NCBI GenBank assembly: GCA_964429385.1
Contig: CAYSBR010000001.1
Coordinates: 1 to 64,000, forward strand
Source of the DNA: UBA2377 sp964429385
GTDB taxonomy: Bacteria; Verrucomicrobiota; Verrucomicrobiia; Opitutales; Opitutaceae
Length of the DNA: 64,000 nt
Direction: 5' to 3'
The notes beneath the pieces were generated by a model. It was not told the DNA's origin. It worked only from the letters and a program-made list of their open reading frames with translations, and made no database searches. Every line of letters begins with the position of its first letter. Position 1 is the first letter of the stretch. Positions 63,623 through 64,000 of this stretch are shown in pieces. A program made the position numbers and the translations under genes.

Positions 63623-64000
63623 ATGTGCTGCCGCTACCTGCTGCTCCAGAAAGCCCACCGCGACGTCCTCCAGAGGCTCGGCATCGCAGCCCCGGCGGAG
63701 TTCCTTTCCCGCTACAATATCGCGCCCGGTTCGGCGATTCCCGCCGTGCGGCCCAAGCCACAATCCCGTGAACGCGAAGTCGTCAGCCTGCGCTGGGGTC
63801 TCATCCCGGCATGGGCCAAAGACGATCATGGCGGGGCCAAGCTGGCCAACGCCCGCGCCGAATCGCTTACCGAAAAACCTTCGTTCCGCGACGCCTGCCG
63901 CACCCGCCGCTGCGTCATCCCCGCCAGCGGCTTTTACGAATGGGAAGCCATCGGTCGCACCCGCCGGCCCTGGCTCTTCCAACGCCGCGATGGCCGTCCC
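63623..64000 (+). CDS. SRAP-domain (YedK/HMCES) protein, 5' part
   Basis: The first 126 residues of a SRAP protein, cut by the window end (full length is usually 210-240). Met is followed by Cys2, which forms the thiazolidine link to abasic DNA sites in this family. Here it is Cys-Cys-Arg-Tyr, not the usual Cys-Gly-Arg-Tyr. NIAPGSAIPAV, LRWGLIPAWAKDD, LANARAESLTEKPSFRDACRTRRCVIPASGFYEWE all match. It shields abasic sites in single-stranded DNA. Confidence 0.94.
   Translation, partial: MCCRYLLLQKAHRDVLQRLGIAAPAEFLSRYNIAPGSAIPAVRPKPQSREREVVSLRWGLIPAWAKDDHGGAKLANARAESLTEKPSFRDACRTRRCVIPASGFYEWEAIGRTRRPWLFQRRDGRP

Overview
The window is dense, high-G+C bacterial chromosome with short intergenic gaps and mostly C/G third codon positions. 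Gene content points to a Gram-negative member of the Verrucomicrobiota, probably close to Opitutaceae. Pointers are two large TonB-dependent receptors paired with secreted TlpA-like thioredoxins, a two-component 'propeller' hybrid kinase, a Sel1/coiled-coil/LysM envelope protein and the metX-metW pair. The lineage is an inference from gene style; no rRNA is present. I recognised no tRNA, rRNA, CRISPR array, insertion sequence or prophage.

Layout. 1-9.9 kb: the 3' end of tex, an aldo/keto reductase, an AEC carrier, a BaiN-type flavoprotein, a mini zinc peptidase, a SYLF protein, and a leftward cluster exoIII-SET-phosphoesterase-pncC. 10-13 kb: a rightward run with a Cys/Met-metabolism PLP enzyme, a YggU-like protein, an EamA permease and a small anchored protein. 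13-19.4 kb: a YcaO-domain enzyme with a glycine-rich Cys-containing peptide, an unknown small protein and a soluble histidine kinase, divergent from a hybrid sensor kinase (kinase-receiver-HPt) that converges on an orphan LuxR-type regulator. This is the most unusual block. 19.5-26 kb: a YcfL-like lipoprotein, glpK and a 1,402-residue Sel1/coiled-coil/LysM protein. 26-31.5 kb: TonB receptor, TlpA-like thioredoxin and a stand-alone LuxR helix-turn-helix, with a larger LuxR regulator divergent from them. 31.5-38.6 kb: two PPIases, a GH20 hexosaminidase, a CDP-alcohol phosphatidyltransferase, a YgjP-like peptidase, a small phosphoesterase and hipBA behind a three-unit 27-bp operator-like array. 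38.8-47.9 kb: a Y-family polymerase, a secreted clan-CD peptidase, the conserved rpmH-rnpA-yidD-yidC block, a YebC regulator and metX-metW. 48-53 kb: an ArsR regulator divergent from a DUF2892 / RND pump / rhodanese operon. 53-60 kb: prmB, a site-2 protease, a TPR protein, fdhD, and a second TlpA-like set with a ThuA-like/DsbD-alpha fusion and a shrunken TlpA remnant. 60-64 kb: the second TonB receptor, an AT-richer gap and the start of an SRAP-domain gene.

Links between genes. The two TonB/TlpA loci look like diverged copies of one theme: outer-membrane uptake plus periplasmic thiol chemistry. The ArsR locus carries both halves of a YgaP-type protein (membrane DUF2892 and rhodanese) as separate genes around an efflux pump, suggesting export or detoxification of a reactive sulfur species. 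The YcaO block suggests peptide backbone modification tied to phosphorelay signalling. These functional links are inferences from gene order and motifs.
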